Source of the DNA: Fodinicola feengrottensis
GTDB lineage: Bacteria; Actinomycetota; Actinomycetes; Mycobacteriales; HKI-0501
Reading direction: 5' to 3'
Length of the DNA stretch: 64,000 bases
NCBI RefSeq assembly: GCF_010993775.1
Contig: NZ_WOTO01000001.1
Coordinates: forward strand, 1-64,000
Positions 27,756-37,352 of this stretch are shown here, in pieces. Numbering within the stretch: the stretch's first letter is position 1; every line of letters begins with the position of its first letter. Position numbers and translations under genes: made by a program. The notes beneath the pieces are model-generated. The model did no database searches. It was not told the origin of the DNA and saw only the letters and a list, made by a program, of their open reading frames with translations.

Positions 27756-27823
27756 GCACCAAGCGTAGACGGTTTCATGTCACGTTCCATGTCACGCGGC
27801 GTTGCGTGTCGCGGTGTTTGGGC

Positions 27824-27900
27824 TGGTGGGGCGGGTGGGGCTCGAACCCACGACCGACAGATTATGAGTCTGCTGCTCTAACCATCTGAGCTACCGCCCC
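27824..27900 (-). tRNA. tRNA-Met (CAT anticodon)
   Basis: On the minus strand the gene begins GGGGCGGTAGCTCAG and folds as a standard cloverleaf: 7-bp acceptor stem GGGGCGG/CCGCCCC, anticodon loop CTCATAA with anticodon CAT, T stem GTGGG/CCCAC with TTCGAGC loop, discriminator A and an encoded CCA (27824-27826). By sequence it is an elongator Met or possibly an Ile tRNA modified at C34; it is not the initiator. The integrase begins just beyond its 3' end. Confidence 0.95.
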
Positions 27901-27970
27901 TGGCCGCCTCGGTGACATCTGATCAAGCCTGTGACATCGTACGCGGCGAAGTGACGGCGAGAGGAGCGGT

Positions 27971-28298
27971 GTGCCGAGGGTTTGTTTTCTGCTGCTGCGG
28001 GCGATCGGACCGGATCGGATGGCGGAGTACCGGGAGCGGCACGAGCGGGTGTGGCCAGAGATGGTGGCTGCTTTGTCGCGGGCTGGCTGGCAAAACTACT
28101 CGCTGTTCATTGACGATGACGGGCTCGTCGGTGGGGTACGTCGAGACCGATGACTTCGAGCAGGCGCTGGCCGCGATGGAGAAGACCGAGGTCAACGGGC
28201 GCTGGCAGGCCGAGATGGGGGAGTTCTTCATCGGGCTGGACGGCCGGCGGCCAGATGAGGGCATGCACGTCCTCTCCGAGTACTTCCACCTTGACTGA
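27971..28298 (+). CDS. rhaM: L-rhamnose mutarotase (frameshifted)
   Basis: A small ferredoxin-like protein: RVCFLLLRAIGPDRMAEYRE, RHERVWPEMVAAL, AGWQNYSLF, then after an indel near 28130 YVETDDFEQALAAM and WQAEMGEFF. These are the RhaM/YiiL motifs, including the catalytic His of YRxRH and the paired Tyr. The end EGMHVLSEYFHLD is characteristic. It interconverts the anomers of L-rhamnose or related sugars. GTG 27971 is the start. An MFS transporter follows after 15 bp and is likely the sugar carrier. Confidence 0.85.
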
Positions 28299-28313
28299 GG
28301 CAGAGGGCGAGTC

Positions 28314-29601
28314 ATGACCGAAGACCTTGAGCGCTCCACCATGCAGGTGGTGGGCAGGCGCCTTATTCCTTTCCTGATGCTCTGCTATTTCCTGTCCTAT
28401 TTGGACCGTACGAACATCAGCATCGCCTCGCTGACGATGAACAAGAGCCTCGGGCTGACCGCCGCCGAGTACGGCCTGGGTGCCGGCCTGTTCTTCATCG
28501 GCTACTTTCTGTTCGAAATCCCCAGCAACCTGATCCTGCACCGGGTCGGCGCGCGACTCTGGATCGCCCGCATCATGGTGAGCTGGGGCGTGGTGGCGGT
28601 CGTGATGGCCGCGATCCAGGGCCCTGTCAGCCTTTATGTCGTACGGATTGTGCTCGGCATCGCCGAGGCCGGCTTCTTCCCCGGCATCATTCTCTATTTG
28701 ACGTACTGGTTCCCGGCCAGCTACCGGGGCCGCGCGGTGGCCTTTTTCATGTCCTCGATCGCGATTTCCACCGCCGTCGGGGCGCCGCTGGGCGGATTGC
28801 TGCTTGGCCTGGACAAAATCGCTGGACTCGACGGTTGGCGGTGGCTCTTCGTGCTGGAAGGAGTGCCGACGGTGATCGTCGGCATTCTGGTGGTTTTCCT
28901 GTTGCCCAGCACGCCCAGGCGCGCCAAATGGCTGACCGACGACCAGCGGAACTGGCTCGTCACGCGGCTGGACGCCGAGGACGCGAAGACACGTGCCCGG
29001 CATCACATGACCGTCCTGCAAGCCATCGTGAAGCCGCGGGTGCTGGCGCTTTCGTTGATTTACTTCGCCACTGTGTTCGGTTTGTACGGGATCGGGTTCT
29101 GGCTGCCGCAGATCATCAAGAAGAGCCTGGGAATTTCCAGCAACCTGCAGGTGTCGTTGCTGACGGCTGTTCCGTACGCGATAGGGATTGTGGCGATGAT
29201 CTTGTGGGGGCGGTATTGCGACCGCACCGGCCGATACGCGGTCGGTACGGCGGTGCCGATGCTGGTTGGTGGCGTGGCGCTCACCGCGTCGGCGTTCCTG
29301 ACTGGCCTGCCCTGGCTGGGATACGCGGGCCTGTGTGTCTGCACTTTGGGCGTACTCATGTCATTTCCGGGTTTCTGGGGCCTGCCCAGCGCCTTCCTGA
29401 CCGGCGCCGCGGCGGCCGCGGGCATCGCGACCGTGAACACCATCGGCAACCTGTCCGGCTTCCTCGGCCCGTACTGGGTCGGTTGGATGACGCCTCTTCG
29501 GCTCCGCGAAATGGGGCCTCGTGACGATTGGGCTGGTCATGGTGGTGGGTGCGCTGGGCGCCTTCGCGTTGGGTAATAGGCCCCGAACGGCGCGGGTGTG
29601 A
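28314..29601 (+). CDS. MFS transporter, anion:cation symporter (ACS) family
   Basis: Twelve membrane helices. The family signature is MLCYFLSYLDRTNISIASLT at helix 1, followed by FFIGYFLFEIPSNLILHRVG, AEAGFFPGIILYLTYWFP, and YRGRAVAFFMSS, typical of the ACS (phthalate, glucarate, tartrate permease) family. The frame is lost near 29492; the corrected end reads LVTIGLVMVVGALGAFALG with a stop overlapping the next start (TGATG). About 428 aa. Position after rhaM suggests a deoxysugar or sugar acid substrate. Confidence 0.88.
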
Positions 29602-30606
29602 TGTCCAAAGCTGGTGATCTGACCTGGCTGGTGGCGCTGGGTGCGGCGCTGTGGGGCACGGACGCGCTGCTCCGGCTGCCGTTGACGCACTCGTTGCCGG
29701 CGACGGTCATCGTGGTGGCAGAGCACGCGATCGTGGTTCTCGTACTGATCCCGTGGCTGCCGCGAGCTTTCCGTGCCTTCAAAGCGATGTCGGCGGGCGC
29801 GTCGAGCGGTGGTGCGCGCTCGCGGTCGGCGCCGGCTCGTCGGCGCTCGCGACCTGGCTGTTCACGCTGGCATTCGGCGGCGGAGACCCGCTGACTCCGC
29901 TGGTTCTGCAGAAACTTCAGCCGTTGATCGCGATTCTGGCGGCCCGACTGTTCCTCGGCGAGCGGATTCGCGGCCGGTTCTGGTTTTTCGCCGTGCCGGC
30001 GCTGATCGGTACGTGGCTGATCGCTTTCGCCGATCCGCTGCACATTCAACTCAAGGGAGCTGAGGCGGCGCTGTTGGCGATTGGCGCGGCCGTGCTGTGG
30101 GCCGCCGGCACGGTCCTGGGCCGGCGGCTGAGCGTCGCGTACGCACCGACGACCGTGACCACGCTGCGGTACGCCGTCGGGCTGCCGGCGAGCCTGGTCA
30201 TCGCGGTGATCGTCGGCGGTCCGTTCACGGTCGCGCTCGCCGACGTGCCCGGCCTGGCCGGGTTGGCGCTGATCCCCGGACTGTTGGCGCTGAGTCTCTA
30301 CTACAGAGGCTTGCAGCGGACTCCAGCAGCGCGCGCGACGCTCGCCGAGCTGGCGTTCCCCCGCTCACCGCGGCGGTTATTGGTGTGGTGTTTCTGCACG
30401 CCCAGTTCACCATCAGCCAGTGGATCGGTGTCGCGCTCGTGGTGGCCGCGGTGACGGCGCTGGGCTGGCATGAGCGTACGAGCGCGCAGCCAGCGGTGGT
30501 CGCCGCCGAGCCGGTTCGCGCGAGCCGGCTGCCACCGGTTGAACAGGCCAAACGGGCTGTTTGCGGCATCAATCGGCGGCCTGTATGTCGGTTGTATCTG
30601 CGGTAG
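29601..30606 (+). CDS. EamA/DMT-family transporter (frameshifted)
   Basis: Ten predicted helices in two EamA repeats. Repeat 1: LTWLVALGAALWGTDALLRL; mid: GGGDPLTPLVLQKLQPLIAI, AARLFLGERI, and repeat 2 beginning EAALLAIGAAVLWAAGTVLG. Indels near 29815 and 30360 split it; the second repeat continues TAAVIGVVFLHAQFTISQW. The last 30 residues in the literal frame are hydrophilic and probably read-through. Exports or imports small metabolites; substrate unknown. Start overlaps the stop of the MFS gene. Confidence 0.8.
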
Positions 30607-30646
30607 CCATGCTGTCCCTGCGCTGCTCGACGAGCGGAGGACTGCC

Positions 30647-31456
30647 ATGCACGGGCAACTCAGGTTCCGGGACGCCGTGAAAGTGTCCCTCTCAGCAAGG
30701 AAACTGCTGGTCAGGGGAGCGGCCGCGGTCGCGATGATCACCGCTTTGGTGCTGGTGGGGGCCAGCCCGGCGTTCGCCGCGAGCGGCACGGTGCACACCG
30801 ACACCGGTGTCGCGGTGACGGTTCGGTCCGGGCCGCACACCACCTCCAGCGCGGTGGGCAGCGCCGCGGACGGCACCGCCGTCACGATCGACTGCCAGGC
30901 CAGCGGCGACACGGTGACCGGCAAATACGGCACCACCGACATCTGGGACCACGTGCCCGCGCTCGGCGGGTACCTCACCGACTCGTACGTCTACACCGGC
31001 TCTGACGACCGGGTCGCGCCGGACTGCTCCGGCACCACGGTGAGCTGTTCGACGAGCGGCACTGGCGACCCGAACTCCTGCAGTGCGGCGGTGGCCTGGG
31101 CGAAGGCGCACGTGCACACCAATGACAATCCGGACTACTACAACTACTGCGACCGCATCAACGCCTGGGCGTACGGCTGGAGCGCGAGCGGTTCGACCAC
31201 CGCTTATGTGCACTGGACGCAGATCCCGGCGTCGTACAAGCACCCCGGTGACAGCTCGGTGCCGGCCGGCGGGCTCGCCTTCTTCAGCAACGGCGGCGCC
31301 GGCCATACGATGATCTCGATCGGCGGCGGCAACTTCCTGTCCAACGACATCCATGGCGCTGGTACGTACACGCAGACCACCATCGCCGAGATCCGCAGCA
31401 CCTGGGGCCAGACCTACGTGGGCTGGGCGCAACCCTGGTTCAAGGTCAACCACTAA
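30647..31456 (+). CDS. Secreted SH3b protein with NlpC/P60- or CHAP-like domain
   Basis: An intact 269-aa protein. The signal peptide ends near ASPAFAA (residue 45). It is followed by a bacterial SH3 domain (VAVTVRSGPHTTSSAVGSAA, WDHVPALGGYLTDSYVYTG) and a C-terminal papain-like fold domain: YNYCDRINAWAYGW carries the candidate nucleophile Cys and GGAGHTMISIGGGNF the His, ending TYVGWAQPWFKVNH. This combination suggests a peptidoglycan hydrolase or wall-binding protein. Cysteines before the domain may form disulfides. Confidence 0.7.
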   Translation: MHGQLRFRDAVKVSLSARKLLVRGAAAVAMITALVLVGASPAFAASGTVHTDTGVAVTVRSGPHTTSSAVGSAADGTAVTIDCQASGDTVTGKYGTTDIWDHVPALGGYLTDSYVYTGSDDRVAPDCSGTTVSCSTSGTGDPNSCSAAVAWAKAHVHTNDNPDYYNYCDRINAWAYGWSASGSTTAYVHWTQIPASYKHPGDSSVPAGGLAFFSNGGAGHTMISIGGGNFLSNDIHGAGTYTQTTIAEIRSTWGQTYVGWAQPWFKVNH

Positions 31457-31457
31457 T

Positions 31458-31539
31458 CGTCACCCGGTTCTGTCCGCATGGCCTCCATGCGTGCGTCCGC
31501 CGCACGTATGGGGGCCATGCGGACGTCTGTGGGGTGACG
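31458..31539 (+). terminator. Long hairpin after the SH3b gene
   Basis: An 82-bp palindrome starts 1 bp after the stop codon. Outer arm CGTCACCC pairs with GGGTGACG; the inner arm GTCCGCATGGCC...CGTGCG pairs across a 5-nt loop. The two internal mismatches are G.U pairs in a plus-strand RNA, which fits a terminator for the upstream gene. There is no T-tract. It might also be a repetitive palindrome. Confidence 0.55.
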
Positions 31540-31644
31540 GAGGGTAGCTTGTGGTCGACCGACTGTGGGTCGGTTGATCAAGTTTGAGTAAGGCGTACCC
31601 CATGAGATTCTTTCGGCTAGTGAAAACTTGCGTGCCGTGCAATC

Positions 31645-32256
31645 ATGGGTGTCGTGGTACGCGAGGGGATGTACGTGCCTGGGCTGCGTGAGCGAAAGAA
31701 GCAGGCCACCAGGCAGGCACTGAGGGAGACCGCTCTGCGGTTGGCCGAGCAGCATGGGCTGGACGGGCTGACCGTCGAGGCCGTCTGCGCGGAGGTAGGC
31801 GTCTCGACGCGTACCTTCTTCAACTATTTCCCCTCGAAGGAAGACGCTCTGGTCGGCGACGGCCCGGCACTGCCGCCGGACGCCGTGGTGGACCGCATCT
31901 TCGCCGAACACGCCGCCGACGGACCGATCGCCGGTGCCTCAGCGGTGTTGTTGCACATGGTGGACACCGGCACCCAGCCCGATGTACGCCACAAGGCGCA
32001 GATGTTCGAGCGTTTCCCGACCCTGGTGCCAGCGTTGCTGGCGAAGTTCGCCGCTTTCGAGCGGAGCCTGGCCGAGGCGGTGGCCCGCAACATGGGCCCG
32101 GCGCCGCGGCCGGACTTCTATCCGGAGCTGGTCGCCGCTTGCGCGGTGACCGCGATGCGGGTAGCGGCGAAGCGGTGGAGTACGGGCGACCGCGAGGAGT
32201 CGCTCGCCTCGTACACACACGGGGTTTTCGAGGTATTCCGTAAGGAGCTGGCATGA
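31645..32256 (+). CDS. TetR-family regulator of the downstream efflux genes
   Basis: An intact 195-203-aa TetR protein: GLRERKKQATRQALRETALR, LTVEAVCAEVGVSTRTFFNY, FPSKEDALVGDG, with a helical C-terminal domain. ATG 31645 or ATG 31669 (MYVPGLRERK) may be the start; the latter fits family length. It precedes the DHA2-type exporter by 37 bp on the same strand, an arrangement in which the TetR represses the pump until a substrate binds. Confidence 0.88.
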   Translation: MGVVVREGMYVPGLRERKKQATRQALRETALRLAEQHGLDGLTVEAVCAEVGVSTRTFFNYFPSKEDALVGDGPALPPDAVVDRIFAEHAADGPIAGASAVLLHMVDTGTQPDVRHKAQMFERFPTLVPALLAKFAAFERSLAEAVARNMGPAPRPDFYPELVAACAVTAMRVAAKRWSTGDREESLASYTHGVFEVFRKELA

Positions 32257-32293
32257 TCCGCGGCTTCGACATCGCATTTGTGGGAGTAACAAG

Positions 32294-34961
32294 GTGAGTT
32301 CGACCATCGACGCCGGTGATGCGGCAACGGGGCAGCATCGCGACCAGGCGACCGCAGGACAACCACTGGGACAACGGCAGCTGTTAGCGGTCGTCGGCGC
32401 CTTGATGCTGGTCGTCCTGCTCGCCGCCCTCGACCAGACCATCGTTTCCACCGCACTGCCCAAAATCGTCGGCGACCTGCATGGCCTGACCGACCTGCAA
32501 TGGGTGATCACGGCGTATTTGCTGGCCTCCACGATCGTGCTGCCCATCTACGGCAAGCTCGGCGACCTGATCGGCCGGAAATGGCTTTTCCAGCTGGCGA
32601 TCGTGATCTTCCTGGTCGGCTCGGCATTGTCCGGAGCCTCCCAGAACATTACCCAGCTGATCATTTTCCGTGCGCTGCAAGGTGTTGGTGGCGGTGGTCT
32701 GATGATCGGTGCGCAGGCGATCATCGGCGACATGGTCTCGCCGCGCGAACGCGGTAAATACCAGGGCCTGATCGGTGGCGCTTTCGGTGTCGCCTCGGTG
32801 GCCGGCCCGCTGCTCGGTGGATTCCTGACCGACCTCGGGCAGGGCACCTGGCGCTACTGCTTCTACATCAACATCCCGCTCGGCGTGATCGCGATGATCG
32901 TCACTGCGGTCGTCCTCAAACTTCCGCGCCGCAAGGCCACTTTCAAGCTCGACTATTTCGGCGCCGCGCTGCTTGCCGGCTTCAGTACTTGCATTGTGCT
33001 GATCACCAGCTGGGGTGGCACGAAATACGCCTGGGACTCGGGCCAGATCATTGGCCTTGGGATCGGCTCGGTAGTGCTGCTGGCGCTGTTCATCGTTGCT
33101 GAGGCGCTCGTCAAAGAGCCCATGCTGCCGCTGAAACTCTTCAAGAACAGCATCTTCGCGCTGACCAGCGTGATGGGTGTCGCTCTCGGTGTCTGTATGT
33201 TCGGCGCGCTCAGCTATGTCCCGACCTTCCTGCAAATGGTCGACGGCAAGAGTGCGACGGTGTCCGGCCTGCTGATGCTGCCGATGATCGTCGGCCTGCT
33301 GATCGCCTCGCTCGGCTCCGGCCAGCTGATCAGCCGGCTGGGCCACTACAAGACTTTTCCCATTGTCGGTACGGCCATTCTCGGCGTCGGGCTTTTTCTG
33401 CTGTCGCGTCTGGACCAGAGCAACACGATCCTGGAGAACAGCGTCTTTTTTCTTCGTGGTCGGCATCGGCCTGGGCATGGTGATGCCCACGCTGATCCTG
33501 ATGGTGCAGAATTCGGTGCCATTCCACGAACTCGGCTCGGCCACCTCGTCTTCCAACTATTTCCGGCAGATCGGTGGCTCGCTCGGCGCCTCGCTGGTGG
33601 GCACCTTGCTGGCCAGCCAACTGGCGGACAAGATCCCGCAGTACGTGCCGGCCGCCGCACTGAACGCGCTCGCCCAGTCCGGGCATCCGCTGGACACCAA
33701 CAGCCTGACACCGACGCTGGTCCACGACGCGCTGCCGGCGGTCATTGGAAATGGCATCGTCAAGGCGTACAACGACGTCCTGCCACCGATTTTCCTCTAT
33801 CTCGTACCGATTATCGGGGTAGCATTCGTTCTTTCGTTCTTCCTCAAGCAGATCCCGCTGCGTACCGCATCGCCGGCCGCCGGGCAGCCGGCGGGCGGCT
33901 CGACGCGCCGCCGCGGTCGGCCCGCTGGCCGCCGCCGCACCGGTCGGTGCCGCGGTCGGTGGGGTGCCGCCGAACGGGCGGCACAGCGGCCCGCTGCCGG
34001 CCGAACGGCCACTGGTGGCCGTGGCGGCCGCGAATGAGCCGACCACGGTGTTACCGGTATCGGCCATGGCCCAGAATGGCGTCGTGCAGAACGGCGGTTC
34101 ACCCCAGAACGGACAGCCGGCGTTCGCGGTGGCGCCGGTCGCGGTGGCGGCCGAGGCGCTGCACGCGTACCCGACCAGCGCGCCCAACGGCGGCGTACCC
34201 GTGCGTGGCTATGTCCGTGGCGGCGGGGCGGGGCAGCCGCCGATTCCCGGCGCGGTGCTCACCCTGATCGACTCCGCGGGCCGGCAGTTGGGCCGCGGCC
34301 GCAGCGGTCCGGACGGCGCCTTCGACCTGCCCACTCCCGGTCGGGGCAGCTATGTGCTGATCGCTCGGGCCGCCTCGCACCAGCCGCAGGCCACCCTGGT
34401 CTCGGTCGGTGACGTGCCGGCGCACCTGGAAGTGGTGCTGATCGGCACCAGCGGGCTGACCGGTGTCGTACGGGTGACCGGCGGCGGCCGCGCTCGCCGG
34501 CGCGACCGTCACCATCGCTGATGGCCGTGGCGAGGTCGGTCGCATCGCAGCTGACCGACGCCGACGGCGCGTACACGTTCTCCGAGCTGGTCGCCGCGAC
34601 GTACACGGTAGCCATCAGCGCGGACCGGTTTCGTCCGGTCGCGGCCCTGGTGGAGGTGGCCGAGGGCGGCATGACCCAGCACGACGTGTCGTTCGCCGGC
34701 GCGGCCCGGCTGCGCGGCCACGCCCACGGTGGCGTGGGCCGGCAGCCGCTGGCGGACGCTCGCGTCACGCTGGTCGACGAGGCCGGCAACGTGATCGCGG
34801 CGACGATGACTGGCCCAGACGGCGGTTATGAGTTCGGGGATCTTCCGGAGGGCAACTACACAGTGGTGGCGACTGGTTACCCGCCGTCGGTCAGCATGCT
34901 CACGCTGAACGGCGGGAAGGAAACCGAACACGACGTATTGCTGAGTCATGACGAGCACTGA
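32294..34961 (+). CDS. DHA2 (EmrB/QacA) efflux pump fused to carboxypeptidase-regulatory-like repeats (frameshifts)
   Basis: Residues 1-520 form a 14-helix MFS pump: LLAALDQTIVSTALPKIVGD (motif at helix 1), YGKLGDLIGRK, and RALQGVGGGGLMIGAQAIIG. The T-run near 33447 breaks it. After helix 14 (VPIIGVAFVLSFFLKQIPL) comes a low-complexity Pro/Gly/Asn linker, then at least two beta-sandwich repeats of the CarboxypepD_reg/SpaA type: IPGAVLTLIDSAGRQLGRGR...GSYVLIARA and ADARVTLVDEAGNVIAATMT...GNYTVVATGY, with a third between. Further indels lie near 33890 and 34495. About 889 aa. The fused repeats would lie outside or at the membrane face. Confidence 0.75.
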
Positions 34962-34980
34962 TGAGCCTTAGGGAGAGCCG

Positions 34981-35838
34981 ATGACGACGGAGCCGGTCGA
35001 GATGCGCTCGCACAGCCAGGCCGGTGGCGTACGAGCGACCATCCAGACCAGCGACGGCTGGGCGGTCTCGACCGCGATCCTGACCGTCACCGATTCCGCC
35101 GGCCGCCAGGTCGGGCGGGCGATGGCTGACGGCGACGGCGTGGTGGCCACCGGCCGACTGGACCCCGGCACGTACACGGCGATCCTCACCGCGCCCGGCT
35201 TCACCCCGTCCGCGCACACCGCGATGGTGACCGCGAGCGGCTCCGCCGAGCTGGGCACCCTGCGGCTGTCCCGGCTGCCCGGCGCGGACCTGCCGGCCAC
35301 CGGCATCTGGACCATCGACCCGGCCCACACCAGCATTCTGGTCAGCGCCAGGCACATGGGCCTGACCAGCGTGAGTGGCCGGTTCACCGCCTTCGCCGGG
35401 ACGATCCAGATCGCCGAGCCGCTGGAGCGGTCCTCGGTCACCGCGGTGATCGAGGCGGACAGCATCGACACCGCCAACAAGATGCGCGACGACCACATGC
35501 GATCCGCCGATTTCCTCGCGGTGGACCGTTTCCCGACCATCACGTACAGCGGCCTGGGGCTCACCGCCCGGGGTCCGGAGAAGTGGGCGCTGTCCGGCGA
35601 CCTGACGATCAAGGACGTGACGAAGATGGTCACGCTCGAGCTGACCTACCTCGGCCTGCGGGTCGACCCGTGGGGAAACACCCGGCTCGGCGTCAAAGCC
35701 CTTGGCGAACTCCGCCGCGGCGACTTCTCCATCACGTACAACCAGGTCCTCGCCGCCGGCATCGACGCGGTGGGCACGACGTTGCGAGTGGAAATGGACA
35801 TCCAGGCGGTCCAGGGCGACACCGTACCGTCGCTGTAG
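34981..35838 (+). CDS. YceI-family protein with N-terminal carboxypeptidase-regulatory-like domain
   Basis: An intact 285-aa protein. Residues 10-95 form one more beta-sandwich repeat (VSTAILTVTDSAGRQVGRAM, TYTAILTAPGF) like those fused to the preceding pump. Residues 105-285 are YceI: GIWTIDPAHTSILVSARHMG, VSGRFTAFAGTIQI, RDDHMRSADFLAVDRFPTIT, and FSITYNQVLAAGI. YceI proteins form a lipocalin-like barrel binding polyisoprenoids. No signal peptide is seen. It starts 19 bp after the pump, so it is likely its cytoplasmic or membrane partner. Confidence 0.88.
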   Translation: MTTEPVEMRSHSQAGGVRATIQTSDGWAVSTAILTVTDSAGRQVGRAMADGDGVVATGRLDPGTYTAILTAPGFTPSAHTAMVTASGSAELGTLRLSRLPGADLPATGIWTIDPAHTSILVSARHMGLTSVSGRFTAFAGTIQIAEPLERSSVTAVIEADSIDTANKMRDDHMRSADFLAVDRFPTITYSGLGLTARGPEKWALSGDLTIKDVTKMVTLELTYLGLRVDPWGNTRLGVKALGELRRGDFSITYNQVLAAGIDAVGTTLRVEMDIQAVQGDTVPSL

Positions 35839-35848
35839 CCGCTCGCCG

Positions 35849-37242
35849 ATGACAGCTGCCACCGGCGCGGAGACCGACCAACGGCCAGGGTTGCCGAAGC
35901 GGTTCAGTGCGTCGGTGGCGCTGGGTACGCTTCTGCAGCCGCTGAACTCGTCGATGATCGCGGTCGCGCTGGTGCAGATCGGGGTCGCGTTCCACGTTCC
36001 CGCCGGCAGCCAGACCCAGTGGCTGGTCTCCGGGCTCTACCTCGCGACCGCGGTGTCGGCGCCGACGGCCGGGAAGTTGGCCGACCTTTTCGGCGCCCGC
36101 AAGGTGTTTCTGACCGGGCTCGCGCTGGTCGCGGTCGTCTCGCTGCTCGCGCCGTTCTCGCCGAGCCTGGGCTGGCTGATCGCGGCGCGAGTGCTGCTGG
36201 GCATCGGCACCGGCGCCCAGTTCCCGGCCGGGGTGGCGATGATCCGCCGGATCGCGGACCAGCGCAAAGCATCCGCGGTTGGTGCGCTCGGCATCCTGTC
36301 GATCTTCGCGCAGACCTCCGCGGCGCTCGGGCCGAGCCTCGGTGGGGTGCTGGTTGGCGGCTTCGGGTGGGAGTCGATCTTCTTCGTCAACATCCCGATG
36401 ACGCTCGCCGCGGCCATCTGCGTACTCAGGATGGTGCCGCCGGACGTGCCGCGCGAGATCGGCGGCTGGCGCCAGGTCGTACGAGAGATCGAACCTGCCC
36501 GGGCTGATCATCTTCAGTGTCGCGATGACGGCCTTGATGCTGACTCTGCTGTCGCTGGCCGACCAGCCACAGTGGGCGCTGTTGGCGGTCGCCGTGCCGG
36601 CCTTCGCGGTCTTCGGGTGGTGGGGGAGCGCCGGGCCGCCACGCCGTTCGTGGACGTGCGTCTGCTCGTACGAAGCAAAGCCCTGTCCCTCACTTATGTG
36701 CGCACGCTTCTCACGTACACGGCGTTCTACGCGATCTTCTACGGCTTGCCGGGCTGGCTGGAGCAGGCGCGGCACCTGACCCGACCGCGGTCGGTCTGGT
36801 GGTGCTGCCGATCGCGACCCTGGGCGCGCTGACGATCGTGGTCGCGACCCGGATCGCCCACCGGAAAGGTCCACGGCCGCTGCTGGTGGTCGGGTCCGCG
36901 GGCCTGCTGGTGGGCGGCCTGGCGCTCGCGCTGGCGGTCCACTCGGCCACCCCGATCGTGGTGTTGGTGCTGATCAGCGCGGTGTTGGGGGTGCCGAACG
37001 GGTTCAACAGCCTGGGCAACCAGCTGTCTGTTTACCGGGCGGCGCCGGCGGAGGCGACTGGGTCGGCGTCCGGGCTGTTCCGTACGTCCCAGTACGTCGG
37101 TGCCAACTTCGCCGCGGTCGCCATCGCGCTGGTGTTTGCCGGACCGGCGAGCGATCCAGGGTTGCACCGGATGGGCGCGTTGGTCGCCATCATCGGCGCG
37201 ATCCTGCTGATCGACGCTGTCCTTATGAGACGGCGGCCCTGA
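35849..37242 (+). CDS. MFS drug-efflux transporter (DHA2-like, frameshifts)
   Basis: Fourteen-helix type by length (about 464 aa). It shows TLLQPLNSSMIAVALVQIGV, TQWLVSGLYLATAVSAPTAG, KLADLFGARKVFLTGLALVA, and RVLLGIGTGAQFPAGVAMIR. Indels near 36495, 36625 and 36785 split the rest; the C-terminal third is intact (GLVVLPIATLGALTIVVATR, YVGANFAAVAIALVFAG). It begins 10 bp after the YceI stop, so it probably belongs to the TetR-controlled unit. Confidence 0.82.
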
Positions 37243-37352
37243 CCTTCACATAACAGGCGGCACTGTCGTACCATCAGCATCACAGGTATCTGGTCTGCCA
37301 GCGGGTCGTAGATCGCAGGGGAAGGCGCATCTCGACCAACCGGGAGGTCACC

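Larger units (their letters stand above)
20894..27823. mobile_element. Putative genomic island integrated at tRNA-Met
   Basis: A tyrosine integrase (26381-27755) starts 69 bp from the 3' end of a tRNA-Met gene and the cargo extends away from the tRNA, the usual layout of tRNA-targeted islands. Cargo: a putative nuclease protein, two small genes overlapping by ATGA, and a group II intron. Codon use is visibly less GC3-rich than in flanking genes. No replication, excisionase or transfer genes are seen. The left end is unproven; I did not find a matching att repeat. Confidence 0.5.

Noticed and set aside
20894-27823. att direct repeat of the tRNA-Met 3' end at the island's left edge
   Set aside because: I scanned 19600-21000 by eye for the tRNA 3' sequence and found no copy; boundary left open.
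27912-28298. Separate 128-aa gene starting at 27912
   Set aside because: Its first half is out of frame; only the C-terminal half, after the indel, belongs to the rhamnose mutarotase.
28107-29021. His/Asp-rich minus-strand frame under the MFS gene
   Set aside because: Antisense of membrane-helix codons; no start site or family.
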